This document shows, piece after piece, positions 46,025-60,550 of a DNA stretch of 64,000 nt. Positions within the stretch are counted from its first letter, which is position 1; each line of letters starts with the position of its first letter. The stretch lies in the NCBI GenBank assembly GCA_964020975.1, contig OZ026620.1, positions 72,356,600 to 72,420,599 of the forward strand, written 5' to 3'. This stretch comes from Hermodice carunculata. Taxonomy: Eukaryota > Annelida > Polychaeta > Eunicida > Amphinomidae. Under the pieces are notes generated by a model that was given only the letters and a program-made list of their open reading frames with translations, was not told the DNA's origin and searched no databases. The position numbers were made by a program, and so were the translations under genes.

Positions 46025-48080
46025 TGGATAAATTTACTTTCTAAACATATCATACGTGTGGCCTACAAACCCAGCAAGATGTTGGGAGCAACAGACGCAC
46101 ATGTTAGCTACATACCGTTCAGTAACACTGCAAACAAGACCAATGAAGGACAGTAATGACACTATTCAAGCACATTTCTCGCAATTTAAGGCACCCTTTA
46201 ATTCATATCACAGAAGTTCCATACAAAACTATTGACCTCGCCAGAGCATGTTTGTCACTTGGAAAACAAATGCAAACATATATAAGCACACCTGTGTGAT
46301 GAATTCCACTTCACTTGGTTCGTGGCTAGGGTATGTCATCCGCTCATGCCCCGAGCACTGCCTACCTTTCAATACTTATAGACAGAGTAAGCAGATGGCG
46401 TGGAAAGGACCTAGGATTGCCCAACGCTGCGTACGTGAAGCCAAGCAGTGGGGCAGCGCCAAAGTCTTGGTTGGGCTAGTGTGTCAATGTGTCACAGAAC
46501 TCCCCTGTTGGTGGTGCATGGCAATTTGACCGATCAGTAGTGAATCTGCAAAGTGTTTCAGCCACATCTGATGCCCATTTTTCAGAAACCCCAATAAACT
46601 GTTGTTTTTTAACCTGATTGATACATTTGGCACCTTTGCATTATAGCAGACAGAAACCGAAGCCGTTTGCCGGCACCTCAGTTGTACCTGCATCGCTAAA
46701 AATGTTCCCAATAATAAACCCTGTCTGAAACTTACTTATAATCGATATTTAACTGTTTTATTTCTATATTGGGTATATATCTGGTTAGTTTCTATTTCAA
46801 TGGGTAAATGATTTAAAAAAATGTAGATTCTATTTTCCAAATTGCCATGTTCGAACATTTTGAAAGTTTTGATGCTCGCAGTCTGTGACAAATGATAAAT
46901 ATAGCAAGATGAACAGGTTGAAAAAACAGAAACCTGTGTTGATTTTCAAAACCGCACATCCTCCACGTCCTTTCATCTAATCTGGTGTTAATTAGACTGA
47001 TCAGACGTCAAGAGAACACCCCACTCCAAGCGAGAAAAGTCTTGCATAATGCCCCCAAGTTAGTTACAAAAACGATCTTATTATTATCTCTCGTCAAAAG
47101 GTAGCATGGCTTTGACATGATCTTCACAGCTTAAGAAGTACGTCCTCAATAGGATAGGTCACAGCTAGCCATTGTATGTGTATCTGGCTCAATGCACAAA
47201 CCAATAACACAAAATTCTTGTGGGCTAGAGGTGTGTATCCCCATGAGATGATTTGGTAAAGTAACATTCAATCGGTTAAATAGTTCTGCACCGAAAGTTA
47301 TCAAATTTACAGGAATATTTTAACAGTATACAAGCATTAACCACAAGTATGTGGTGTTTCTAGGAAGAGTAGTTTTAAAGTCACATAGCTGCAAACTACC
47401 ATGGTATTTAATGGATATGAATATACTTAGCCCACTTGTCAAGGGAGCCATCAACTGGTCACTCATATGAACGAATTGTTGATTTTAGCTACTCATTGTC
47501 AAAGTGTAAAAGTTTTTTTCTTTTTTTCTTTTTTTTGGGGGGAGGGGGGGGGCGGACGTGTTACATGAAGTTGTCGGTACATTACTTGGTCAACCGGTTT
47601 TGCGTTCAGTGCTGGCTAATAAACCGCGGAACGCGTCATTCATAGAAAATAATGATTATCATTTTGTATGAACGACGCTTCTCCGGTTTGAATGACCGAC
47701 TTCAAAATCCATCTGTGACGTCTAACTTGTCATTCATAGAAACTAATCACGACTTCAAACTTTAGATTGACGTCACAGGTAGATTTTAAAAGTCGGTTAA
47801 AGGGCAGGACGGGACATAAAAGCACTTTAAAGACAGCGAAGGGTGGAGTCCCACTTGCTTTTTTACCTATGCTGTGTTTTTGTTATAAGCGTTTCCAGTC
47901 TATTGAGCATATCAATGAGAGAAATATAGTAGAACTCCCCAGGGTACGATCGAAGAACAAACCCCAAACCGCACCAATAACGACAGTTGGCATTTGGTTT
48001 GGTTTGGGTTATTGATTAAGGGCATTGAAAAATGTCTTGAACATTTGCTTCGCTGCATAACCTCCTGCTACTTCAGGTAG
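46025..48080. other. No gene recognised
   Basis: Intron of PKS B. 47633-47790 contains an imperfect palindrome and two GTCATTCATAGAAA boxes about 95 bp apart with GACTTCAAA and GACGTC(A) echoes. Homopolymers (T, G) lie at 47515-47551. Confidence 0.4.
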
Positions 48081-48089
48081 TGGTGGTTC

Positions 48090-48300
48090 ATTTTGGCATT
48101 TTTTTCCGGGATGACAGATAAATCAGAAAGTTGCATAAGATGCCTCTGGCTTCTGCAATCTGCTTGGCTGTATTGTTACTTAGAGGTACATTTGTCACAT
48201 TTTCCGCTGTGCCCTTCTGAAGTCTAAACAACATATATGAAAGCACGGGTTGTATAATAATTTTGGAGCTTTGTTGTGTGAAGCTATGTTTCACTTAACC
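48090..48300 (-). pseudogene. Possible hAT (ZBED5-like) transposase relic
   Basis: The minus strand reads GTAENVTNVPLSNNTAKQIA, close to the 'vPLSNNTv.rRI' signature of hAT transposases related to ZBED5/FAM200. Only about 60 codons are legible. Short match, so identification is tentative. Confidence 0.4.
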
Positions 48301-48309
48301 GTGGAAATT

Positions 48310-49675
48310 ATATCATCTTGTACAGTCGAAGCAAAGAGTAGCTTATACTAAGCAGGCGTGTATAAGATTTGAAAAGAAACACAATTATTTGTCCCGGATG
48401 CTGAAAATGTGTAGTTGGCCGCTTGTCACAGGCTTAATCAACAGAGTGAGACTTGGACGACAGGAACAGATGGCTGAATAGCGCACATTAAAATGCTGAA
48501 AGTCCTGCCCATGCCTGCATCCATACGTCCCCTGACGCGACCCTGTATGCCCGAAATTAATAGAGGAATACCTGTCAAAATGCTTCTTAGAAATGTGCTC
48601 TAAAGTGTAAACTTCCATTAATTGCTCTAAACCAGCAATATTATGATGAAACTGTCTCCATATATACAACAGGCTCCGCAGTAAGGTGAGGTTACATGTA
48701 GAAAGTGTCACGTAAACCAATAATGTTTCGTGAGTAAAGAAAATTATTATACTAAATTATGTTTCTGTGATGTCACTGACTTATTTTTGTTTCATGCTTT
48801 ACATCTAACTTGAACACAGCTGTTATTCCTACTTCTGTTATATATTAGTTACAATATTGACCATGTTGTCTACTAATTGATTGTTGATACTGAACGTATA
48901 CTCTTGCACATAATAAATGTAATGATAATATTTAAAAAAAACGTGTCTATGGTAATAAATGTTTGTGAAGTACATACTGTTGTATGACTATACCCGTGAT
49001 TAATTTACTTAAGAGTTGACCTTGATTTTTTTTCTTACGGTTTTTAATCTCGACTGTAATTACGCAAATATATTTCCGGCTTTTTATAGACGTACTACAT
49101 TTATTACAGATTGAAATTAATAATTTATTCTGCCTGATGATCATGTAAGCTATCACTAATTTATCCCAATAATTCACATAAACTCGGAAGAAGTACTTGG
49201 TATGCCTTAGTTACTGCACCTACATTCTCAACCGAATATTATAATTAATATGGTACAAGGGAAACATGTTCATATTTTGGCAAACATCGAATAAAAGTCA
49301 AGCCTCAGTCACCAAGTAAGTTTGAATTTTTAAATTTTATCCATATAATAAAGAGTATGATATGTATTATTATTTTTATGAGTTTTATATCATTGTAGTG
49401 GCATAACAACTGTGTTGTTACATTTCTGACATGATAATGAAAGTATGCTACTATTGAGTCGTAGCACACTTGCCCGATATGTCATCTATTTAATTGGTTT
49501 CAAAGTATCCAGAGTATCATTCTAAAATATTTGTTAGCATGTATTTGATTCTCTATTTGTGCGTCCTTTTCTCGTCCAAGCACTCCGCCAACGGGACTGA
49601 CCTTGACGGGCTGGTCGGCTACAAAATGCTTAGCTACTGATAGATTAGTTTATTTTTGGTAACTGTTGTCAAGCT
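48310..49675. other. No gene recognised
   Basis: AT-rich intron sequence without recognised features. Confidence 0.4.
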
Positions 49676-49679
49676 TAGA

Positions 49680-49870
49680 ATTGTTGATATAGCATAACAT
49701 TATCCTTGTCGGTAAGTCACGTTTCCTGTAAACACAGAACATCAAATTTCTATAGCCAAACGATACAATTATTAGAGCAGTTAAAGCTGTCCGTATTATC
49801 ACCATTCAATTTGGATGCTAGACCGTTTATATTGACACTTTGTACTTTAAGATCATTTAATTCCAGCTCT
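49680..49870 (-). pseudogene. Inverted 5' piece of the LINE at 49870-53300
   Basis: The minus strand encodes the start of a LINE endonuclease: VQSVNINGLASKLNGDN, then KFDVLCLQET.LTDKDN. The plus-strand body begins right beside it with the next part of the same domain. The arrangement matches the 5' inversion that twin priming produces in LINE insertions. Confidence 0.6.
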
Positions 49871-52800
49871 CTGTCACAGAAGACAAAAGCACCCCATTTT
49901 CTTAAAGATTACAATTTCATTGTGCATAATGGAAAACATTTACATAGCAAAGCAACTCGTGGCTCAGGTGACATCGTGATACTTTACGGAAAAAGTTGAC
50001 CCATGTCTTGACATTAATTGACATGTCGGTAGAAGGCATTTTGTGGTTATGAATATTAGGGACTCCTATCGATCACAATATGATATTATTTGGGTGTAGT
50101 CTATATCCCTCCATTATGTTCACATAACATTGCATCCAGTAAAACGGACCATCGTTCCATCCTCAATTTTCATTTGATGAAATACTATAACAAAGGTAAA
50201 ATTGTTATTGTCAGAGATCTCAATGCATGTATCGCAACTTGTCCCGATTATGCTGTACACGATCAAGCAGATCACGTGCCATTACCAAATGCATATGTAA
50301 GTGACTTCGAGTGCCCGGATGCTTTCGAGACGGTTCTGTAAACATGTATGGTAAACATTTACTCAATCTTTGTAAATCGACAGGTCTTAGAATCATTAAC
50401 GGTAGAGCCAAGGGTGATGAGCAAGCGAACTTTAATTGCTATAGACCCCAAGGGTCTAGTGTTGTTGAATGTTTACTTTGTGACGATTATACACGTTCTT
50501 AAAGTAAAATTTAAATGTTGCTGATTCTAATCACTTGATCAGCGATCACTGTCCTCTGGCCTTAAGCCTCACTAACTTATCTATCAAACAGAATGTAAGT
50601 GACCATAAACTTGTCCTCAACGATGGGCCTATACATATTATATGTGATGAAAGTTCTCCATCACTCTTTTTAAATACTCTTAATACTGTTGATATTAAAG
50701 ACCGACTCCATTATTAGTAGACTAATATGGATACATTGACAATTAACACAGCTGTCGAGAAGCTTGATGAAATTTGAAACCACGCTACAAAAAAGAGCCT
50801 GAAACATTCAAAGACAAAGAGGAAAAAGCTTCTAAAAAGAAACGGGTTTTAAATCTGATAATGACTGTCATGCCCTAAAAGCGCAAGTAAAATATTTGAA
50901 CTTTGTATTCAATAAGTATCCTACTGATCCAGATATCCGAGGTCAATACTTTTCAATCACAAAAAAAGTTCAAAAAATGCGTCAGACAGAAACGACGTCT
51001 CTTTAAATGGAACCTGATCACTAAGATCGATCGAAACTAATAAAGGAAAGGGTGGTGACCAAAATGAATTTTAAAATAATCTTAAGACGTTTTTCAATAA
51101 GAATGCAGATTTTTCTGAATGCATAGAACCGGATACTTGGTTCGACTATTTTAAAACATTGAATGACAAACCTATGACTGTGCTTGTCCAGTCTTCTGAG
51201 TTACGCAGTGATATTTCAAAACTTATTAGCGATTTTGAAAATTTCCACTTCGATGGATAATACGCATGTAGTTTAAGCAAAGATTTGGCGCCTCAAGATA
51301 TACTTAATGCTTTGGATAGATTAAAACAGCGTAAACAACCTGGTCCTGATGAAATCTGAACGCGATGCTTAAAACTAGCAAACCAGTCATCACTAATATT
51401 GTTGTTAAAATTTTGAATATAATTTTGAATTCTCAACAATATCCTAATTCTTCAAAAACTTCTTTAATTATTCCCAGGTATAAACAAAGGTAACGTGATA
51501 TCCAAGAAAACTATAGAGGTATATCCTTACAGAACGCTCTTAGTAAAATGTTTGCTGGTATACTGCAAAAAAGTCTCTACAGGTTTTTGTCAGACGAACA
51601 GTTTTTCTTTTCAGGGCAAAATGGATTCATCCAAGGAAGGCAAACATCGGATAATAATATTGATCACAAATTTTGCTTCCGAAAAAAATGTTTACAGTAT
51701 TCATCGACTTTTGTCGCGCTTTTAATTCAATAAATATTGACTCTGTATTGTTTAATCTAGGAGATGCTGGAGTAAATTTTCCTATTTTGAAACTGATTAA
51801 GGACATGTATACAAACACACAAAATTTCTGTGAAATTAACCGAAGGTTGTGCCCCAAAATTTAAAGGAAAAGTCGGACTAAAAGAGGGCTGCCCCCTGAG
51901 TCTTTTGCTGTTCAGTGTTTTCACAAACGACTTTGGGATAATATCTCGATGTATCTAACACCGATAACGGTGTTTCAATAGGTAATTTTAAGACATCGTG
52001 GCTCATATTCGCTGACGATCTAGTACTATTGGCCAAATCTGAAACCGAGTTACAAAACTGTCTAACCAAAGAAGCCACATACAGTAATTGTTGGGGTCTG
52101 CAGGTAAACAGAGAGAAAACTTAAGTATTAACATTTTACAAGTATGGCTACAAAAAAAAAGCCTATGATGACCCTAGAGATACAAGTGTTCCTCATTTTA
52201 AGTTAAATAGTTAGCTCTTAAACGTGTTAAACTCTTATTGCTATCTTGATGTTATTTTTACCTGTAATGGCACATTTGCCACAGCTTCACAATCTCTAGG
52301 CGAAAAAGCAAGAAAGGTCTGTTTCATGTTTAATCATAAAATAACTGGTGACAATGATGTAAATTTGCTAGCTCCTACTCAGCTGTCCATGTTTGATATA
52401 TATGTTAAACTTATATTATAACATGGAAGTGAAGTCTGGTCTTCTGCTAATTGTCGTAATCGTGCTAATACTTTGAATGATCTTCACACGCAAAACATTA
52501 CAAATGTAGCTCCTATCGAGGAGGTACAAATTGATTATTGCAAATTCATTTTGAGCTTAGGTAAAAAAGCATCAATTATCGCAATTTTGGCAGAATTAGC
52601 GCGGTATTTATTGGATATTGAAATTAAAATAAAAATTATTAAAGTTTGGTACCGCATTATATCTTTGCCGGAAGATAATATATGTTGTATAAATCCTACA
52701 AAACAGCCGTTGATTTTGATGATAACGGATCTTGTTCTAGGGCCTCGACTGGCCGTTCAATTTTACAAAATAGTGAATTCAATCATATATGGTTAAACCG

Positions 52801-53300
52801 GACTTCCCCCAACAGAATCAGTATCGATCGGTTACTTAATAATTTCAGTACAGTTCTAAATGATCAATACAAACAGTTGTTTCATGCTAAAATTGGGGAT
52901 GATGATGTCGTCAGCGGGACTTCTAATAAACTTTGCGTTTATCGTAAATTTAAATCTGTTTACAATCTCGAACCCTATCTGAAACACATAAATCATTCTC
53001 AACACCGTAATTTTTTTAGGAAAATTAAGAAAAGTAATTACTGTCTTCGAATCGAAACTGGTAGATACTCCAACGAAAAAAGGGATGAAAGAACATGTCA
53101 ATATTGTCATCCAACTTCAGTGGAATCTGAGATACATTTTATTTTCCATTGCTCACCTTATTACCAATTGAGATTTAAATTCTTTGATTGTTTGGCCAAT
53201 CTTGTTCCTAACGTTTTAGCCCTCCCGAATGAAGTCAAACTGAATTGCTAGGGAAAGCGATTGTTTTGTCTTTGATTGCTTTAAACAGACAAAGAATAAG
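49870..53300 (+). pseudogene. LINE, endonuclease plus RT plus C-terminus, broken
   Basis: Endonuclease: SQKTKAPHFLKDYNFIVHNG, GSGDIVILYGKS, GVVYIPPLC, KGKIVIVRDLNA (GDLNA with Gly to Arg), GLRIINGRAKGDEQANFNCY and ISDHCPLAL (SDH motif). Linker: LDRLKQRKQPGPDE. RT: FIQGRQTSDNNID, TVFIDFCRAFNSINID (motif A), GLKEGCPLSLLLFSVFTNDF (motif B), IFADDLVLLAKSETELQNCL (motif C). C-terminus: KLCVYRKFKSVYNLEPYL, RTCQYCHPTSVESEIHFIFH and CSPYYQLRFKFF (zinc-knuckle-like). Stops and shifts separate the pieces, but the order is complete. The longest open piece is 52682-53251. Lies within PKS B intron 1 in the same orientation as the gene. Confidence 0.85.
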
Positions 53301-53304
53301 TCTG

Positions 53305-54685
53305 TATGTATATCGGACACTGCTAATTTTAGTAATTAGTTTTCTTTTAAAATTGGTGTGCATTTAAATACCATGGGCGTCCCATTAGTTGGGAGGGGGT
53401 GACTCGGAAGCTCAATACATTATTCTCTGTGGAACTCTCGGGTCAGCCCAGCCCGCCGGGGGAGACCCAACCATAGGACAACAGGTCTTTGTAAGATCAT
53501 GTACAGGTATGTGTTGGTTACACTTTTAACACATTTCATTTATATGTTATCTGTTTTATATGAGCCCAATAGTGCATAAAATGCAAACAAAATTGTCAAA
53601 CTGTGGAATATACATCTCAATATTGTGTTTTGGAAAGCTAGATGCATGATATGGTATGGTTGTTACACATGTGAGGCTCCCAGAACGTTCTAGCCTACAT
53701 TTGGGGCTCGGTGCCTGTGCATTGCACGGAGTGCAGGCGTCACATATGCGAGGCTCGGGGATCGTGGAGGATGTACATGGAATCTGTCCACCGGAGCCGT
53801 CAACATTTACGCTCTCTGCCGAAGAGCTAAACATAGTACTTTACATTTCTTATTCAATTTTCCATACCAAAGGTGCTTATTTCCAAATAAAAAGATTCCC
53901 GTTGCAATAGTACGCGACAGTCTTAGTCTGTGTCATTATGTTGCTTACTTTAAATTTCATGAAACACCCAATGGTGGCCATTGAATATCCCTTGGGTATT
54001 AGTGATATATTTATTCGTGTGAGTTTTCCTAATGAGTTCTCGGTTGTTGAAAATTTCCTACCTCAATCATCTTATTTCCTTTCTTCTATGTTTATGAAAT
54101 ATTTTTGTTGGTTTTATTTTGTCATTGTCAGCTACACTTATCTATCTGAGTAATCCCACTGCAAAATTGAGCACACGATTGCAGCAATAAATTGCGTGGC
54201 ACCAATCACACATTATTTGCTTTTCGTATTTACGTGTATTTTGGGTCACATGCCTTCCTATTTTCTGATACATATAATACTAGGAAATTTAATGCCATTA
54301 TATTTACAGGCTTCAACTGAAGACCATCATATGAATTTTTCTTCTTTTTGTTGTTGTTGAAATTTTCAACATGGTAATTTAATTTTATTGTTGTAATATT
54401 ATGGCTTTGAACCTATCCATCAGTGGTATGCTACAAAATTTTGGTGGCCTGAGCAGAAACAATCTTAATGAATGACTGAAAAATCCTCAAGTTTTGGACA
54501 ATGCAATTTCAACAGCATCAGATTACCCATACATTGAACCTATTAAAATTCCATATTACCTTGCATTAATGAAGTACATTTCTCTCTGCTGTTTCTCAAG
54601 ATAAAATGTCTCAACGCAAAATTTGGTAAGTTCAGAACTTTTATTGACGAATTAGCTGTTTTTAAAGTTGTATTAAGAGCTATAT
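53305..54685. other. No gene recognised
   Basis: Intron sequence between two LINEs. Short frames only. Confidence 0.4.
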
Positions 54686-54689
54686 GTAT

Positions 54690-56885
54690 TTAAGATACTG
54701 GGATAGAGGGTAGGATCCCGGACGTGTCTTTATTTCAGCTTGACAATTACATATTAATCCCGATAAAGGCTACATGTAGCTCACATGGGAGTTATAAATT
54801 TATTTATACGAGAAATTTCATTATATTCAGAGCCAATTATACTCTACGAAGGTTAACTGGCAGGGCAGTTTATTGATATATTTGGAAATAACTTCAAAAA
54901 CACATCACCTTCTGTAATATGTACAGATCACTCTGTGACAAAAATAATATCCAATTTTTGTTAACGAGTTACCTATTATTCCTGTATCTGCTTAATTAAC
55001 TTCAAAACATACAATTGAAATCTATTAAGGTATAGTATTCACAAATATTTCAGATCATTTGCCTTATTTCACATGTTTATATAAAAAATAGAAACTAAAA
55101 ATGATTCACGTTAATCCATAAGAGTTCAGAATAAAGGTTATGTATTCATGCAAACTTTTTTCAGGAATTGCGCTATACAAATATATTAGGTGTTCTTGAT
55201 TCTGGTGTAAATGTTTATCCTAATTCGACTTTTGATCGATTCATAAATAGTTTAGGTCATGCAAAGCCACCCTTTTGCCCATTAAAAGCATGAAATTTAA
55301 ATTATGCAAACATATATTTTTTTATAGATTAAAAATGGCATATTGACACTGACGAACTATCCTGAAAATCTTTATAAACAATTGAAATGTGCAGACCAAG
55401 ACAGTTTTGAATATTCAACCCTTTTAGTAAACTTCAAAACATACAATACAACTATGGATAAATATCTCAAAGAATTGAAGGTAAATTATTATCATAATCA
55501 GTTTGACCGAAATGAAAAATTAATAGTAAGGAAACTTGGGAAGCTTTACGCCCAATTTCAATCTTACGAAAACTAAAAATCAAAATTACATTATTATTTT
55601 TTAGGATTCACAACATAAAAGTAACACTCAAAGCAGAAATTGCCGAGCATTTCAATATTATGTTTACAAATATCGGTCCTCATGTGGCAGTAAAATTAAT
55701 ACTCTTAAAAATCCACATTTTTCACTTACCCCAATGGGAAGTTGGAACATATCTTCATATTTTCTCCGGTGTGTCCCCACTATATTTCAGTAATTATAAA
55801 TAATTTCAAACCGTAATTAAGTATCGGGAATGACGGTACGTCTATTAAATTACATAAGAGCATTAAAATAATCATCTGTTAGCCAGCCTCTCAACATTTG
55901 GATTTTCCCGGATAGAGTAATGATAGCAAAGGTATTGCTGATTTTCAAATTAGATGATGAATCACTTTTTAATAATTATCCATTTTCAAAATACTAGACT
56001 CTGGCACTTTACCGCTGACAGTATATGTAGATCTATCAAAACCTTTGAATAAGCTAGACCATGATGTCTTATTCCATAAACTTAGTTACCATGGAGTACA
56101 TGACAGTGAATTTATTTGGTTCAAACGTTTTTAAATGATCGATCTCAATATAATCAGTTGGGGGATATCTGTTCTACAACTTTACCCATACATACTGGAG
56201 TACCTCAATGTAGATCATCGGATCACTCTTATTCATTATTCATGTAAATGACTTTGTTACAGCATCTTCTAAACTATACACAATATTGTATGCAGATGAC
56301 TTTGATAAATTCTTTGTGTGTTTTTTATAACGAATAACACTGGTAGTCATGGAAATAATTCTGTTGCCATATTTCAAGAACTGACGAAAAGTACACTACT
56401 GGTTTATGGCAAAAAGGTTATCCTTCAGCGTTTCTAAAACAAAATTTATGATTTTTCCTTTTGCCCGAAAGGCAATTGATTTTGACCAAAATCTTCAAAT
56501 CTCAGCAGATACACTTATCAAAAGGACGAACGTTTTCAATTTCCTGGGATTAACTGTTTAAAACCTTAATTGGAATAATAATGCTTGTTAAATTTCTATA
56601 AAGCGCTTTAAAATTATAAGGGTTTAAAATTACATAATTCCTCCTACGTCAGCAATTTTTACTTCTATATAACTAGAAATTTCCGTCCCATAATAACTTA
56701 TGTATATTAGCTTGCAGATTTTGATCGGATCGTATTTTTATGCTTCAAAAACAAGCCATCCGTCTTATTTTCTCAACTAAATATTTTGCCCACACCAAAC
56801 CTGTATTTAAACAGTTGAACACATTAATTATTTGTGACCATATTTAGCATGGAATGTATTATTATGTCAAATAAAGTTATTTGAA
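54690..56885 (+). pseudogene. LINE (CR1/Jockey-like), decayed over its length
   Basis: Endonuclease: GRIPDVSLFQLDNYILIPIK, then ATCSSHG, and VFTNISDHLPYFTC (SDH motif). Linker: LDSGVNVYPNSTFDRFINSL, then the intact piece 55343-55576 (YNTTMDKYLKELKVNYYHNQ). Then IAEHFNIMFTNIGP. RT motif A: VYVDLSKPLNKLDHDVLF (SKAFD changed), LSYHGVHDSEFIWFK, GVPQ remnant, motif C LYADDFD (about 56285). The 3' end is near AATAAAGTTATTTG at about 56870. Many frame breaks. Confidence 0.75.
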
Positions 56886-56889
56886 CCTT

Positions 56890-59800
56890 AATGTGAATCT
56901 GTGCGATGCATCTCCCCTTTTCATCAGGGGTCTTTGGACCAGTATGTTCATTATCGTTGGGAATTGGACACCTAACATCCTTGCAACCTTTGCACAAGGA
57001 TATATTTCTCCGACTTTTTTTTCCATAGATTTGTGTTTTTTTTGTTGAGGGAACATGGACTATCCATCGACCTGGCACATCAAGGTATTTTGGGGACAGG
57101 GTGACAACAAAGAGTCACTCGGTACAGGTTTGGAACACAAAAGACAAACAATACGGTCTAGTTGGCCTCTGCACAAAAGCGGTACGGTTGGTACTGTCAT
57201 AGCACATATGCGCCTTTGACAGTCCACAATGAATAGGAACTGTCACAAAATGCAGCGATCACCACTCAGTTGTGGAAGTCGCTGATCATAGACTCAGTAA
57301 TGGCGCGTTTAAAATTAGTACCGTAATATCCATTTGATAATCGTCTGGTTCAAAGACGGCGAAATGACATTTGTGAAAGGTCTAGAAAAACACGCCTTCA
57401 ATGTTTGTACGATCCTACTTTGCTACTGTTCCTCTGCACATTGTTCAAGAAATTCGGAAGTATTCGGACTTTTTTGAGTTGCCTTGATGTGGCTGTGCAT
57501 GTAGTCAATTTTTTCCAAGGTGGGATGAAAAATGGGAGGGGGGGGGGAGGAAGTCGCCGCAAAATGTAATACTATTACACATATGAGCTTGGGTATTTAC
57601 TTTTGCAGGGTAAGCTGTTTATTATGGCCGACAAATCTATTGTTCTGTTAGGTCCGATCGCCGGTTGATACGCAGCCCTTTGTGCTGTTTCTCACGACCT
57701 GGTTCTACATTTTGCAAGCATGTTCCAGGTGACAGGGTAGATTGGGTCAGCCAGACCCAACTGCACTGACACATTCAAAATTGCGAGCCACAGGGGTATG
57801 AAAACGTGAGGTGGGCGATAAGCGAGTGAGCATAGCATGTGCCAAGGTGCATGAATATGGTGTCCACTGGCACAATGGTGAATATGCTAAAATCATACAT
57901 GTATTTGGGCAGTTTAGCGACCAGTCGAACACTTTCATGCCCAAGATAAGTGAGGAAATAATACGGAACCCATGCGTTCATGTCGTGGTAACAGTCGACT
58001 GGTATGAAGCCTGTTCATCTACCAACTGATTCGAACTGCACCTGTTTCATTTCACATTTTGTTATGTCTTCGAAAAATCACTGATGTCCTAAAAATGTCC
58101 CTCAACATGATCAAATTACGATAGTCACCATCGTGCAGGGCCACTCTAGGGCACAACCCAGTAATTGGTCTGGACTTACAAACAGCTGCCTCAGTCTGCA
58201 ATTGCATTCATAATGAGACAGCCAATCAGCATCCATATAGTAAAAAGTGTCATTAAAAACTGTAGAAGGCGTATGAGGCAAAGATCTTTGTCTCTTTGTG
58301 GTAAAAGTATTTTTTGTTTAATATCAATACATAGCTAATTAGAACGATGACCTGAACATGTAACTGATCAACAAAGCATTACCATATGTATCCATGGCCT
58401 CAGCGTATCATGCCCCCTCTTGCAAGCAGAAATTCAAATTTGGACTCCTCTACATTGGTCATCTTTTCAGTACTCTTAACAAGTGCGGCGTGTCTCCATG
58501 GAATTTTTGTGGTCAGTGTCAGTGAATCCAGATGTGAGATTCACATGGTGTAGCTTTGTTGTTTCAGTCTGTTCATGGCCAGTTCATGAGCTGATTTTGC
58601 CTCCTCCACATCAATTGCAACACTAGCTCATGTTTGTACCTGTTTTGTCTCAGTTATTGATTACAAAAAGTAATCTCCAACACTTTGATGTTATTTTATC
58701 CTGTTCAATGATTTACGTACTCACGTAGCAGCTAAAATCACAAAAACAAAACAAAACAGTGCATATTCTGACTTTAGAGTTGCCAAGGTAAGGCCATGTG
58801 ACCCCTGCCTGTTAATGTGAATCACATGGAGCAGACGCGTCAAGCACCAAAAAGAGTACATACAGTTACATGCAAGGTACACTTGCTGGGTTCTTTCATG
58901 GGTGGATCCAATGTACCTTTTACCAATTGCTACATGTATGACAACATGACTCCATATAATATTCTGCTCATAAGATGTTATGCACCTGGTTAATACAACA
59001 ACTGGAAGGGATACAATTGCACTTGCTCACAAAAAGAATGTTCAGATGAACACAAACGCACAAATCAATTGATGATGAAGCAACGAGTAAAACTTGTTTT
59101 CAATCTGTGTCCCCATTGTGTGACAAAAAATCGGCATACAACTACATATCTGTAAGAATCAGAGTGGTTGGCGTGGTGAAAAGACTGGTTCATCACATTA
59201 ACAGACTATTTTATACTTGGCAAATGTTTGGAATCTATTTGCAGCATTGAAAAATTGTCACCTAATATGATGTATAAACAATTCATGTTTTGCCCCCCCC
59301 CCCCACAAAAAATCCATAATCAAAGAGTATTTCCATCGTGAAAATGCCTCTGTATATATTTTATCCAAACCAGATATTGTAATTTTTTGCTCAGATTCAC
59401 AGAAAACGGATGTGGAATTCAAGAATAAAAATAATGTGGAAAGACTATTGAATTCTAATTTTTTAATGCTAAACGGAACAAATTCTAACTTAGCACGTCA
59501 CCCTCTTAAAACAACTGAAATCTATTTAGCAATGATGCAAAAGTACGTTGCTCCATAGTTCTGGTCTTTGTCAGGGAAAAATTAGTCATTTACAATAAGT
59601 TCATATCGTCCGATAAGAATAAAATTATCGACAAGAGAGACAAGTATTTTTCCTATGCTTTTATAGTGTTGGCAACCCGTTTTTATTAATGAGTTTCCTT
59701 GAGCAACATGTCTATAAAGTCCTCATATCATGTTGAGGATCAACGTATGAAGTCAAGCACACAGAATTAGCGAACGCCCTCTGGCTGCTTTTGCAATCAC

Positions 59801-60550
59801 GAACATTTGGTACTAGAGATATCATTTTATCATACTCTCTACAAGCTGGTTATTGGGTTTCATGCTAAACTGGGATGTATTTGCCAAAAAGCAAGTTGAA
59901 CATTTGCCTACTTGTATCGTTATCTTTGAACTTTAATGGCAAAGTTAGGTGGTTGATGCAATTTTGCACACCAGCTCTTTGAAACGAATTAACTTGCCTC
60001 GAAAGCTTTGATCCGAGCATACTGTGGTAATCTTAACATCATACGTTTGCTTTGCTATATAATTTGACATGAGTCCAGCGTTTGAGGAAAAGTAGCACAG
60101 CCATGTTATTAAAACTTGCACGTAGCCATGGTGGATTAGTGGCTATATTTACATTGCAAAGAGCATTTGTCTTCCAGGATGTTTTATGACAGCACAAGAT
60201 TTTGTTCGCGCATTTATTGACATTTTTGTGCGAAGTTATGGCAGAGTATGTACAATTTACCCTCCCCCCCCGACATTGTGACACAGGTTAGAAGAATTCA
60301 CATCATATAATGAACATTTATAATACGGTTCTCTGCATTTTATGCCTTTTTTACGAGGCGGGCGGAAGGTGGCGCTGAACTGGAGGGTTGTAACTGAAAG
60401 ATCGGGTCTGTTACCGGAATACTGTGATAAGGATGTGCTACAATGCGCAGTTGTCGTCAAGTTTTAGTCTTCCTCTAAGTTCATATATAGAAGGCTAGTG
60501 TATATCCAGTTTTAGAGATCATCTTAATATCTCTAATAATTGTAAATCAT
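56890..60550. other. No gene recognised; last part of PKS B intron 1
   Basis: No domain was recognised in the short frames. Homopolymers: G at 57537-57548, C at 59293-59304 and about 60262-60270. Confidence 0.4.
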
